From an uncultured Candidatus Saccharibacteria bacterium (GTDB lineage Bacteria > Patescibacteriota > Saccharimonadia > Saccharimonadales > Saccharimonadaceae): a DNA stretch of 56,095 nt. Each line of letters begins with the position of its first letter. The stretch's first letter is position 1. The notes beneath the pieces were generated by a model that saw nothing but the letters and a program-made list of their open reading frames with translations, made no database searches and was not told where the DNA came from. The stretch lies in contig CAMPBO010000004.1 in NCBI GenBank assembly GCA_946638615.1, positions 1 to 56,095 of the forward strand, given 5' to 3'. The position numbers and the translations under genes were made by a program. Shown piece by piece: positions 42,646 to 50,971 of the stretch.

Positions 42646-43314
42646 TTAAAAAGTACGGATTTTATCTAGTGGGAACAAACGTAATACAACTGGCCCAACA
42701 ATACGACAAAAAGGTATTGTCCCTAACCCATTTCGTGAATCCCAAGAAGAAGAACCCTCACGATTATCTCCAGAGACGAACAATTCACCATTTGGAACGA
42801 TTAGGTCGACCTCTCCAGAAGTATATTCTTTAGGACCATCAGTTTCTGAAATACGCCAGTCATTATCATATATAAAACCTTCGGGATGTTCATTGTTGTA
42901 AATTGTCATGATGCCATCTTTTACCACGACGCGTTCGCCCGGAAAAGCAATCACACGTTTAATGATATATTGGTCATTAATATTTGAAGGTACCGAACAT
43001 GTCATAGGATTAGAAACGCCCGCCGTTTTATATTCTTTGACTTTTTCTTCGTCTTCATTAAGAAAAACAATTATTTGCCCACGCTCAGGAATATATTCTT
43101 GACCAAGAAAATGCGACCACGACACAGCAGCTCGATTAACAATAACTCTGTCATCATCGTGCAGCGTGTTTTCCATACTCCCACCGACAACATTATATGA
43201 ACGATAAACGAAAGTGTTTAAAAATAAGGTACCTAAAACAATCGCACCAATAAATCCTCCTAGGCTCAAAAAATCTTTTAATAGAGGGTGCTTTTGAAAA
43301 AATTTTGGTTCCAT
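42646..43314 (-). CDS. lepB: Signal peptidase I
   Basis: 222 residues. One N-terminal transmembrane helix (about 15-37) is followed by the catalytic Ser in GGSMENTLHDDDRV, the catalytic Lys in YIIKRVIAFPGE and box E, FVSGDNREGSSSWDSRNGLG. The enzyme cleaves signal peptides of Sec-exported proteins outside the membrane. A Cys-containing insertion (TAGVSNPMTCSVPS) stands before the Lys box. The -10 lies 8 nt before the ATG, so the mRNA is probably leaderless. Confidence 0.95.
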   Translation of the reverse strand: MEPKFFQKHPLLKDFLSLGGFIGAIVLGTLFLNTFVYRSYNVVGGSMENTLHDDDRVIVNRAAVSWSHFLGQEYIPERGQIIVFLNEDEEKVKEYKTAGVSNPMTCSVPSNINDQYIIKRVIAFPGERVVVKDGIMTIYNNEHPEGFIYDNDWRISETDGPKEYTSGEVDLIVPNGELFVSGDNREGSSSWDSRNGLGTIPFCRIVGPVVLRLFPLDKIRTF

Positions 43315-43320
43315 ATTTAT

Positions 43321-43366
43321 TTATTATAGCATTTTTAAGCTTAATTTAAAATATTTGCTATAATAT
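43321..43366. promoter_or_regulatory. Divergent extended -10 pair (lepB and 43374 gene)
   Basis: Minus-strand TGCTATAAT (43323-43331) and plus-strand TGCTATAAT (43356-43364) face away from each other. Both sit 8-9 nt before their start codons. Confidence 0.75.
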
Positions 43367-43373
43367 ATATATT

Positions 43374-44156
43374 ATGGTTGATTATGTTTTAGCACGTAAA
43401 TCTCGTAATATCGCAAGTACACTAGTACACGTTCTTCTTAATTTATTATTAGGAGTGGGGGCTGTACTGATCACAGTATTGTCGGGCAACCCTGCGCCAG
43501 GGATTTTACTAGTCCTGGTATCAAAATGGCGAATTTTTGCTGTTAGAGCTAGATACTTCTTTTTAAACCTAAAAGCCAATCTAGTTGACATAATTGTAGG
43601 TGTTAGTATTGTGCTTTTAGCTTATTATGCTGGTTCGGCTTTTTTGCCAATTGATTTTATACTAATGATTATATATTCGATATGGTTATTAATTATAAAA
43701 CCTCTTTCGTCAGAAAATGCTGCTTTAGCTCAATCTTTAATTGCTGTTTTTTTAGGTATGTCTGCGTCAGTGTTTTTATCTGCCAATTTGAATGCTTTAG
43801 TAATTGTGCTTTTGGCCTTTTTGATTGGTTATGCGGCCAGTCGGCACATATTGATTCAGGGGAGTGACAAGGATTTTACTTTAACTACTTTTGTTTGCGG
43901 GTTGATTTTTGCAGAAATAGCATGGCTGTGCCATTCTTGGGCAATTATATATACTTTTGGCTCGACTGGGATTAGAATTCCTCAACTTGCAATAATTTTA
44001 ACAATTTTTGCGTTTATGTATAATTATGCGCGACAAGCAATGATAAGATACCAAGATGATTTCAGGTTCAAACATATCTTAGGCCCCATAATTTTCGGTG
44101 CCGTGCTTGTTAGTATTATTATAATTTGGTTTAGCAATCCAATTTTCAATATATAA
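43374..44156 (+). CDS. Polytopic membrane protein, function unknown
   Basis: 260 residues with about eight hydrophobic helices covering almost the whole length (near 15-45, 65-80, 85-105, 115-135, 140-155, 168-190, 200-220 and 232-255) and short loops. The only charged clusters are the N-terminus (DYVLARKSRN), KWRIFAVRARYFFLNLK and YARQAMIRYQDDFRFKH. I recognise no family. It stands 10 nt before the HtrA protease gene, which has a strong ribosome site, so the two are probably co-transcribed. Confidence 0.72.
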   Translation: MVDYVLARKSRNIASTLVHVLLNLLLGVGAVLITVLSGNPAPGILLVLVSKWRIFAVRARYFFLNLKANLVDIIVGVSIVLLAYYAGSAFLPIDFILMIIYSIWLLIIKPLSSENAALAQSLIAVFLGMSASVFLSANLNALVIVLLAFLIGYAASRHILIQGSDKDFTLTTFVCGLIFAEIAWLCHSWAIIYTFGSTGIRIPQLAIILTIFAFMYNYARQAMIRYQDDFRFKHILGPIIFGAVLVSIIIIWFSNPIFNI

Positions 44157-44166
44157 AGGAGAAAAA

Positions 44167-45303
44167 ATGAAAAAAGAAAAAAACAATAATGAATTTAAAT
44201 TAGCAATCTGCTTATCTTCTATAGCCGTTTTATTTAGTGGTGTAGGTTTGATTTTGGGTTGGATTGGATATGATAAATCATCGACTCCGATTACTTTTCT
44301 AGGCAGTGGTCTGGACGGTAATTCAGCAAATTTTACAGAAGGCTCAATTGCTGATATCGCAGAAAATGTCTCGAAAAGTGTTGTCTCCATTGTAACATCC
44401 ATCAAAGCAACAAATTTATTTGGTCAAAGTTATGATTCTGAAGCTGCTGGTACTGGCGTAATCGCAACTAGTGATGGAATAATTATCACAAATAAGCATG
44501 TGATAAATGGAGCAGACAACATAACGGTTGTCTTAAATGACGGAACTGCCTATGACGAAGTCGAATTAGTCGCAACTGATCCATTAAATGACATTGCTTT
44601 TCTTAAAATTAAAGACGTTTCAGATTTAGCAGCGGCAACATTGGGTGATTCTAAAACGATAACAGTTGGTCAACAAGTAATTGCAATCGGCAATGCTTTA
44701 GGACAATACCAAAATACTGTAACGGCGGGCATAATTTCAGGTGTTGGACGCTCTGTGACGGCGGTAGATAGCACTGGTCGTAATTCTGAAACGCTTTCTG
44801 ATATGATTCAGACAGATGCTGCTATTAATTCTGGGAATTCAGGTGGCCCACTTGTTAATGCGGCTGGTGAAGTTATCGGTATTAATACTGCTACATCCAC
44901 GACAGCAGAAAACATGGGTTTTGCTATTCCAATTTCGAGCGTAAAAGGAATGTTAAAACAATTGATTGAAACTGGTGAAGCTTCCAGGGCATATTTAGGT
45001 GTTTATAGTATCGAAATTACACCCGAGGTAGCAAAAGCCTATAATTTGCCAATTACAACTGGAGCCTATCTGTATAGCTCTTCTAATTATTCAGCAATCG
45101 TGAGCAACTCTCCAGCAAGTAAAGCTGGTCTTAAAGATAAGGATATTGTTGTAGCTATTAATGGGGTCAAAATAGGTACAGCTGGGTCTCTTTCTTCGAT
45201 TATTGGGGAATATAAAGCTGGTGACACGGTACAACTTGTTGTTGTGCGCGAAGGGAAGGAAATAGCTATCAACGTTAAGCTTGAGGGTTATAAAAACCAA
45301 TAA
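44167..45303 (+). CDS. HtrA/DegP-like serine protease with one PDZ domain
   Basis: 378 residues. One N-terminal anchor helix (about 15-35) tethers it outside the membrane. The trypsin-like domain has the complete triad: His111 in TNKHVINGA, Asp142 in DPLNDIAFLK and Ser225 in NSGNSGGPLV. A single PDZ domain follows (about 275-370: YLGVYSIEI... SPASKAGLKDKDIVVAING). It is an envelope quality-control protease. Ribosome site aaaggagaa. Its last 29 nt overlap the convergent prmC gene, with no terminator between them. Confidence 0.94.
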   Translation: MKKEKNNNEFKLAICLSSIAVLFSGVGLILGWIGYDKSSTPITFLGSGLDGNSANFTEGSIADIAENVSKSVVSIVTSIKATNLFGQSYDSEAAGTGVIATSDGIIITNKHVINGADNITVVLNDGTAYDEVELVATDPLNDIAFLKIKDVSDLAAATLGDSKTITVGQQVIAIGNALGQYQNTVTAGIISGVGRSVTAVDSTGRNSETLSDMIQTDAAINSGNSGGPLVNAAGEVIGINTATSTTAENMGFAIPISSVKGMLKQLIETGEASRAYLGVYSIEITPEVAKAYNLPITTGAYLYSSSNYSAIVSNSPASKAGLKDKDIVVAINGVKIGTAGSLSSIIGEYKAGDTVQLVVVREGKEIAINVKLEGYKNQ

Positions 45304-45943
45304 CAAAACCCCTAGTTTCGATGTGGTGATAATTATTTTGTAAAGCAAAATCTATAATCCTGGCGTGTTGACAAGGGTCAGATTCAAGGAAGAGATATTT
45401 AACTTTGTGCTCAAAAGCTTGCTCTATGAGTTTAAAAATCAATTCTAAGCCATGGTTATTCGCAAAAAGAGCACTAGGCGGTTCAGCGGCAAGCGATTTT
45501 AAATCTAACCATGACCAGTCGCGATCAACATAAGGTAAATTTGCGACAATTATATCGGGGGTAAACTTGACATTTTTAAGTAAATTTGATATAATAAAAT
45601 TTATAGAGACGCCATACTTAATGGCGTTTTTTTGTGCTATTTTAATCGCTGGACGAGAAATATCGATTGCTGATAAATTCGCTTCGGGAATCTCTAATTG
45701 AAGGGTGATCGCAACGCAACCAGAGCCCGTACCAACATCAAGAATTTTAAGGCCTTTTGGATCGATTTTAGCTGTAGAAGCCTTAACACCTGGAAGATAG
45801 GGTTTACCAACGAGGTTAAGGACAGCATCTATTATCTGTTCTGTCTCTGGACGAGGAATTAACACGCTAGGAGTCACCAAAAAATCACGTCCATAAAAAT
45901 CCTGTAAGCCTACTTTATATGCTTTGGGTAAGAGCGCGCTCAT
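45275..45943 (-). CDS. prmC: PrmC/HemK-like glutamine methyltransferase without N-terminal domain
   Basis: 222 residues, against about 280 in typical PrmC. It begins just before the catalytic domain ([20 protein letters not shown]); the roughly 70-residue helical domain that recognises the release factor is missing. S-adenosylmethionine site: [14 protein letters not shown]. The catalytic NPPY motif reads NLPY ([10 protein letters not shown]), which keeps the Asn and Tyr. It overlaps the end of prfA, whose product's GGQ glutamine is the expected substrate, so the assignment is supported by context. It also overlaps the convergent HtrA gene at its 3' end. Confidence 0.85.
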   Translation of the reverse strand: MSALLPKAYKVGLQDFYGRDFLVTPSVLIPRPETEQIIDAVLNLVGKPYLPGVKASTAKIDPKGLKILDVGTGSGCVAITLQLEIPEANLSAIDISRPAIKIAQKNAIKYGVSINFIISNLLKNVKFTPDIIVANLPYVDRDWSWLDLKSLAAEPPSALFANNHGLELIFKLIEQAFEHKVKYLFLESDPCQHARIIDFALQNNYHHIETRGFVIGFYNPQA

Positions 45944-46958
45944 TTTTAGTTAGTTCATGTATTAAGTCGTCAATATCTCCGTTCATTGCGGTTGCAATAT
46001 TTGACCTTGAATAATGGATGCGGTGGTCAGTGATGCGATCTTGAGGAAAATTATATGTACGAATTTTTTCGCTACGATCACCTGTTCCGATTAGAGATTT
46101 GCGGGCTTCAGAAGCCTTTTCGCGTTCTTCTTCTTTTTTCTTTTCGAGAAGACGCGTACGTAATACGTTCATGGCTTTAACTCGGTTTTGTTGTTGAGAG
46201 CGTTCATCTTGCATTGCTACTACGATACCAGTGGGAAGATGTGTAATACGAACAGCCGAATCGGTTGTGTTAACACCTTGACCACCATGGCCACCAGAAC
46301 GATAAATATCTATACGCAAGTCTTCGGGCTTAATTTCAAGATCTTGCTCGGAAGCCTCTGGAAGAACTGCTACAGTCACTGTTGAAGTATGGATTCGTCC
46401 TTGAGACTCAGTAACTGGCACGCGTTGAACTCGATGCACGCCGCCTTCAAACTTGAGTAGACCATAGGCGTTCTCGCCACTGATTTTAAAAATAACTTCT
46501 TTAATGCCACCAGCTTCGTTCTGGTTTTCAGAAATAAGTTCAGCTTTTAGATTATGATTTTCGGCATATTTTTGATACATTCGATAAAGCTCACCGGCAA
46601 AAAGGCTCGCTTCATCGCCACCAGCGCCAGCTCGAATTTCAATCAAGGCCGGCTTGTCGTCAGCGGGATCATGCGGGATCAGCAACTCTTCTAACTCATC
46701 TTTTGCAGTTGCTATTTGAGATTTTAGATTTTCAATATCTTCTTTTGCGATTTCACCTAATTCAGGATCATTTATCAATAATTCAGCTTCTTTAAGACTG
46801 GCAGACATTCGTTTTATTTTTTGATTTAAATCGATTATCAAGCGAAGAACATTTGCGCGTTTCGACTTAGTAGCAAAATCTGGGTCGCTATAAGCGTCTG
46901 GCTTAGATAAAAACTTTTCAATATCTTGTAACTCTGTTTCGTATTTTTGTAAATCCAT
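45915..46958 (-). CDS. prfA: Peptide chain release factor 1
   Basis: 347 residues. The GGQ loop is [20 protein letters not shown], and the codon-recognition region [18 protein letters not shown] has the P-x-T motif of RF1, which reads UAA and UAG. The extended coiled-coil N-terminal domain is present. The -10 (TATAAT, 46969-46974 on the minus strand) lies 10 nt before the ATG, leaving almost no leader. Confidence 0.96.
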   Translation of the reverse strand: MDLQKYETELQDIEKFLSKPDAYSDPDFATKSKRANVLRLIIDLNQKIKRMSASLKEAELLINDPELGEIAKEDIENLKSQIATAKDELEELLIPHDPADDKPALIEIRAGAGGDEASLFAGELYRMYQKYAENHNLKAELISENQNEAGGIKEVIFKISGENAYGLLKFEGGVHRVQRVPVTESQGRIHTSTVTVAVLPEASEQDLEIKPEDLRIDIYRSGGHGGQGVNTTDSAVRITHLPTGIVVAMQDERSQQQNRVKAMNVLRTRLLEKKKEEEREKASEARKSLIGTGDRSEKIRTYNFPQDRITDHRIHYSRSNIATAMNGDIDDLIHELTKNERALTQSI

Positions 46959-46977
46959 GATATAATTAATTATACCA
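46958..46977. promoter_or_regulatory. Overlapping opposed extended -10 elements (prfA / tRNA-Val)
   Basis: TATAATTAATTATA (46961-46974) is a perfect palindrome. The plus-strand TGATATAAT points toward tRNA-Val and the minus-strand TGGTATAAT toward prfA, so the two -10 elements are face to face with only 2 nt between the hexamers. Confidence 0.6.
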
Positions 46978-46983
46978 TAACAT

Positions 46984-47060
46984 GGGTTTTTAGCTCAGTT
47001 GGCTAGAGCGCGGCATTCACATTGCCGAGGTCAGAGGTTCGAGCCCTCTAAGACCCACCA
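46984..47060 (+). tRNA. tRNA-Val (anticodon CAC)
   Basis: 77 nt including an encoded CCA. Acceptor stem GGGTTTT / AAGACCC (one T-G pair), D-arm AGCTCAGTTGGCTAGAGC, anticodon stem CGGCA / TGCCG with loop TTCACAT (CAC, reads GUG), and T-arm AGAGGTTCGAGCCCTCT. Confidence 0.94.
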
Positions 47061-47195
47061 TTTTTTTTGTGAAGAATTCAAAAATTCAAAAGTAGGGCGT
47101 CGGATCTCGCTTCGCTCGGTGTGAGCCCTCTATAAGTTTATTAAACAATTTATAAATTATTCGTTGTAATTTTTACAAAAATTAGCATAAAAAGC

Positions 47196-47224
47196 TTGTA
47201 AATCCATATTTAGTGTTGTATACT
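47196..47224 (+). promoter_or_regulatory. Promoter of nrdD-nrdG
   Basis: TTGTAA (47196-47201), 17-nt spacer, TATACT (47219-47224). The 110-nt leader contains a hairpin AGCGA / TCGCT and ends with aaggagg. No clear NrdR box pair was found. The rest of the tRNA-nrdD gap has only a short GC-rich segment near 47093-47132. Confidence 0.6.
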
Positions 47225-47338
47225 TTTTGTAAGACGCTAAATGTAGGGTCAAAGCGAAAAATATCACCATCTCGCTGGAGGATTCTACAGAAGGTCATAT
47301 ACAAAACAACTAAAATACGCGAAGGAGGTATTTTGATT

Positions 47339-49534
47339 ATGTTCAAAAGGATAGTTAAGCGGGATGGAAAAATTGTAAAATTTAACCCTGACAAAATAAT
47401 CGATGCCATCACTAAAGCTGGACTTGCTACAGAAGAATTTAAGGCCGATCGCGCAAAAGCTCTTGCGCAAAAGGTTTTACAGAAAGCAGAAGAGAAAATT
47501 ACTGCACGTACTCCAAATGTTGAACAAATTCAAGATATCGTTGAAGAAGTTTTGATGGAATCTTCTTTCAAGCGCACCGCAAGAGCATACATACAATACA
47601 GGCAGGAACGCTCAAGAAGGCGCGAAGCTAAATCTGATTTAATGATGATTTATCGTACGATTTCTCATGCAGACGCAGCGGAAGACTCAGATGTAAAACG
47701 TTCGAACGCCAATGTTGATGGTGATTCGGCTATGGGAAAAATGCTTCAATTTGGAGCTGAGGGATCTAAAGTTTTCGCAAAGACCCTCTTAATTAGACCC
47801 GATATTGCCGCTGCACATGATTGTGGGGATATACATATTCACGATCTTGATTTTTATGCTACTGGCACATTAACATGCTGCCAGTCTGATCCATTCGTAT
47901 TATTTGAGAACGGTGGCTTCAATACTGGACATGGTCATCTCAGAACGCCAAATTCAATCAGTTCATATGGTGCGCTAGCAGCAATTATGCTTCAGGCTAA
48001 TCAAAATGAACAACACGGCGGACAATCTATTCCTAATTTTGATTACGCGATGGCTCCAGGTGTAGATAAATCATTCCGAAAGGCACTAAAAAGGAACCTG
48101 GATAAATACAATAAATTTACAGGTAAAAAACTCGCACTCGATGTAAAAGACGACATAAAATATGGTGACGACAAAAAATTAGAAAAAGCCAAATGGCCAA
48201 AGGAAATCATAGAAACTTCTAATGCGGACGTAGAAAAAGAAACTTTACAAGCCATGGAAGGTTTTGTCCACAATTTAAATACAATGCACTCTAGAGCGGG
48301 AGCTCAAGTGCCGTTTACTTCTATTAATTTTGGTACCGATACGACTCCTTCAGGACGGTTAGTTTCTAAAAGCTTACTTGAAGCAACCAGCAATGGACTT
48401 GGTAAAGGTGAAACCCCTATCTTTCCAATTTCAATTTTCAAGGTAAAAGAAGGCGTTAATTACAATCCAGAGGACCCAAATTATGATTTATTCAAGAAAT
48501 CTATGGAAGTATCAGCAAAAAGACTTTTTCCAAATTTTTGTTTTATTGATGCCCCGTATAATTTAAAATATTATAAAAAAGGTGATTATCGTACCGAGAT
48601 TGCCACAATGGGATGCCGAACGCGCGTATTCGCGTCGATTTTCCCTGAATCAGACGGCATTGTAACTGGACGCGGCAATTTATCTTTTACCACAATAAAT
48701 CTTGTTCGGATTGGTATCAAACATGGAATCTGCCTTGGTGAGCGCAAAGAAGCCGATTGGGAGGGATTTTATAGAGAGCTTGATGAAAAAATGGATCTAG
48801 TTAAAGACGAATTACTTGAAAGATTTGAATTTCAAGCGAATCAGCATGTAAGAAATTTTCCTTTCTTAATGGGTCAGGGCAACTGGTTTGGGTCTGAAAA
48901 ACTCGGTTGGAACGATACTCTCCGCGACGTCATCAAACATGGAACGCTGTCTATCGGTTTTATCGGTCTAGCTGAAACTTTGGTTGCTATGACTGGCAAA
49001 CATCATGGCGAAGACGAGGATTCAAGAGAATTGGGGTTAGATATAATCACTCATATGCGTGAAAAATGCGATGAGTATAGTAAAAAATATAAGTTGAATT
49101 TTTCGCTTCTAGCAACACCAGCGGAAGGGATTGCAGGGCGTTTTACAAAAATTGATAAAAAAGAGTACGGAATAATAAAAGGCGTTACGGATAGAGAATT
49201 CTACACTAATTCATTCCACGTCCCAGTATATTATCCGATTAGTGCTTTTGATAAGATTGAGATTGAGGCTCCTTATCACAACCTCTGCAATGCTGGACAC
49301 ATCACTTATATTGAGCTTGACGGCGATCCTTCACAAAATATTGCAGCATTTGAAGCCGTAATTCGTAAAATGCACGATGAAGGCATCGGTTACGGTTCGG
49401 TTAACCACCCTGTCGATCGTGATCCAATTTGTGGTTTTTCTGGTGTTATTACTGGCGACAGATGCCCACATTGTGGTCGGCTTGAAGGCGACGTTCCATT
49501 TGAGAAAATAAAAGATAATTTTGTAGGAAAATAA
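47339..49534 (+). CDS. nrdD: Anaerobic ribonucleoside-triphosphate reductase, lacking the C-terminal glycyl-radical motif
   Basis: 731 residues from the ATG behind aaggagg; the track ORF starts 42 codons earlier in the leader. An N-terminal ATP-cone (MFKRIVKRDGKIVKFNPDKI to about residue 95) provides allosteric control. The barrel has Cys180-Cys181 (LTCCQSDP) and the finger-loop Cys426 (MGCRTRV), expected to carry the thiyl radical. The end has the metal-binding ICGFSG and CPHCGR (Cys698, 709, 712). Family members then continue with an RRITGYL-type segment holding the radical Gly, plus about 20 residues; here the protein ends PFEKIKDNFVGK. No frame nearby encodes the missing segment. nrdG overlaps almost directly. 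Confidence 0.93.
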   Translation: MFKRIVKRDGKIVKFNPDKIIDAITKAGLATEEFKADRAKALAQKVLQKAEEKITARTPNVEQIQDIVEEVLMESSFKRTARAYIQYRQERSRRREAKSDLMMIYRTISHADAAEDSDVKRSNANVDGDSAMGKMLQFGAEGSKVFAKTLLIRPDIAAAHDCGDIHIHDLDFYATGTLTCCQSDPFVLFENGGFNTGHGHLRTPNSISSYGALAAIMLQANQNEQHGGQSIPNFDYAMAPGVDKSFRKALKRNLDKYNKFTGKKLALDVKDDIKYGDDKKLEKAKWPKEIIETSNADVEKETLQAMEGFVHNLNTMHSRAGAQVPFTSINFGTDTTPSGRLVSKSLLEATSNGLGKGETPIFPISIFKVKEGVNYNPEDPNYDLFKKSMEVSAKRLFPNFCFIDAPYNLKYYKKGDYRTEIATMGCRTRVFASIFPESDGIVTGRGNLSFTTINLVRIGIKHGICLGERKEADWEGFYRELDEKMDLVKDELLERFEFQANQHVRNFPFLMGQGNWFGSEKLGWNDTLRDVIKHGTLSIGFIGLAETLVAMTGKHHGEDEDSRELGLDIITHMREKCDEYSKKYKLNFSLLATPAEGIAGRFTKIDKKEYGIIKGVTDREFYTNSFHVPVYYPISAFDKIEIEAPYHNLCNAGHITYIELDGDPSQNIAAFEAVIRKMHDEGIGYGSVNHPVDRDPICGFSGVITGDRCPHCGRLEGDVPFEKIKDNFVGK

Positions 49535-50086
49535 ATGACAGATTGGCACAGAGTTTCACTTGAAAAAATTTCGAAAGAAGTGAATACTCCAGAGGGATAT
49601 ATCAGAATTTCTGCGCCTTTAGAACATGACAACATCGTAAACGGAGATGGGCTAAGGGCAGTGCTTTGGACACAAGGCTGCCCCAATCATTGTCCCGGTT
49701 GTCAGAATCCCGAAACTTGGGACTATGAGGCTGGAATGTTGATAGAGATTGATATTATCAAAAAAGAGTTGGCCAAATTTAAGGGTCAAACAGGATTAAC
49801 TTTTTGTGGCGGTGAGCCATTTGTGCAACCTAAAGCTTGTAAAGAAATTGCGGATTATGTACGAAAAGAACTTGGTTGGAATGTTTGGAGCTTTTCAGGA
49901 TTTACCTATGAAACAATTGTTGAGCATGGTGGAGCTGCCCTTGAGTTATTAAAATCGTTAGATGCCTTAATAGATGGGCCATTTATCTTGAGTCAGCGTG
50001 ACTTAAGTTTGCGATTTAGGGGCTCAAAAAACCAACGTTTGCTCCATTTAGAATATGGCACTGGTAAAATTTTGGCAATCGAGTGA
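49535..50086 (+). CDS. nrdG: Anaerobic ribonucleotide reductase activase (radical SAM)
   Basis: 183 residues, starting at the base after the nrdD stop. The iron-sulfur cluster motif C-x3-C-x2-C is TQGCPNHCPGCQNPETW, the glycine-rich S-adenosylmethionine site is LTFCGGEPFVQP, and IVNGDGLRAVLW is the usual lead-in. It generates the glycyl radical of NrdD. About 20 residues precede the normal start. Its complete active site contrasts with the missing acceptor motif in the adjacent nrdD. It ends with TGA, one of several UGA stops here. Confidence 0.94.
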   Translation: MTDWHRVSLEKISKEVNTPEGYIRISAPLEHDNIVNGDGLRAVLWTQGCPNHCPGCQNPETWDYEAGMLIEIDIIKKELAKFKGQTGLTFCGGEPFVQPKACKEIADYVRKELGWNVWSFSGFTYETIVEHGGAALELLKSLDALIDGPFILSQRDLSLRFRGSKNQRLLHLEYGTGKILAIE

Positions 50087-50091
50087 CCGTC

Positions 50092-50100
50092 TGTTATAAT
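50092..50100 (+). promoter_or_regulatory. Extended -10 promoter
   Basis: TGTTATAAT at 50092-50100, ahead of the surface-protein gene; leader with tggagg. Confidence 0.65.
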
Positions 50101-50122
50101 ATACATGTGAACTGGAGGTTTA

Positions 50123-50971
50123 ATGGAATATAATGCTTTTGCGATCATGCCAATGGGGCAGGTTTTTGATTTGGAACCTGGAAAAACATATTCTGGAAAA
50201 ATTACAGTTGTAAACCCAGCCGATGCGACAAGTAATTTTTACTACAAAAGTTCAATTGCTCCATATAGTGTAATTGGCGACGATTATACGGCGGACCTTA
50301 CTACCAAATATGACCGCTCTTTAATTACAGATTGGATTACTATTTCTAACCCTACTGGTGAAATATCTCCAAATAGTTCCAAAGATGTTATTTTTACGAT
50401 TACCGTTCCAGAAGATGCTCCAGCTGGCGGTCAGTATGCCGCAATCACGGTGTCTTCAGATAATCGACAGACTGAAAACGGTGCTATGGTGCAAAATGTT
50501 TTTGAGATGGCAAGTATAATATACGCAAGGGTAGCAGGCGAAATCACACATAAAGGCAATATCATTAAAAATGAAATACCTGGCTTTTCATCCGTAGCAC
50601 CAATATCCGTTGGAGCTGTTATCTCTAATGACGGAAACGTACACGAAAACGCCATTTTTTCTTTAAAAGTTTCCGATGTCTTTTCTGGTAAAGTAATTCT
50701 TCCCACCGATGAAGACAGTGGACGCTATAATGAGATTATTATGCCTGGTACTACTAGACAAATTGTGCGAAATATTAGCGATCTTCCAACAATGGGAATT
50801 ATTAGAGTTAGCCAAACAATATATTATAATGGTGAAACGTCTACAGTTGAAAAAGATATCTTAATTTGCCCAATTTGGTTTATTGCACTTTTAAGCCTCC
50901 TTATTATTTCAATAATTACCTCTATTATTATATTTTTTAAAAAACATGGAAAGAAACTCCATCATATATGA
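50123..50971 (+). CDS. Ig-like surface protein with C-terminal membrane anchor (DUF916-like)
   Basis: 282 residues. The first 110 resemble the DUF916-type bacterial surface domain: GQVFDLEPGKTYSGKITVVNPAD, then SPNSSKDVIFTITVPEDAPAGGQYAAI. A second beta-rich domain follows (about 130-240), then one hydrophobic helix (about 247-270) and a short basic end (KKHGKKLHH). That is the layout of an exported, membrane-anchored protein, yet there is no signal peptide: the protein starts MEYNAFAIMPMGQ and a stop codon lies in frame 12 nt upstream. Either export is unusual or the N-terminus has been lost. tggagg supports the start. The stop overlaps gpsA. Confidence 0.75.
   Translation: MEYNAFAIMPMGQVFDLEPGKTYSGKITVVNPADATSNFYYKSSIAPYSVIGDDYTADLTTKYDRSLITDWITISNPTGEISPNSSKDVIFTITVPEDAPAGGQYAAITVSSDNRQTENGAMVQNVFEMASIIYARVAGEITHKGNIIKNEIPGFSSVAPISVGAVISNDGNVHENAIFSLKVSDVFSGKVILPTDEDSGRYNEIIMPGTTRQIVRNISDLPTMGIIRVSQTIYYNGETSTVEKDILICPIWFIALLSLLIISIITSIIIFFKKHGKKLHHI

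Noticed and set aside
47231-47338. Riboswitch in the nrdD leader
   Set aside because: A small hairpin and a ribosome-site stem are visible, but no conserved core of the cobalamin or other known riboswitch could be recognised.
49480-49640. Frameshift that might restore the NrdD glycyl-radical segment
   Set aside because: Both other forward frames hit stops within a few codons and neither encodes R-x-x-G-Y; the GY in nrdG (EGYIRIS) belongs to the normal NrdG start.
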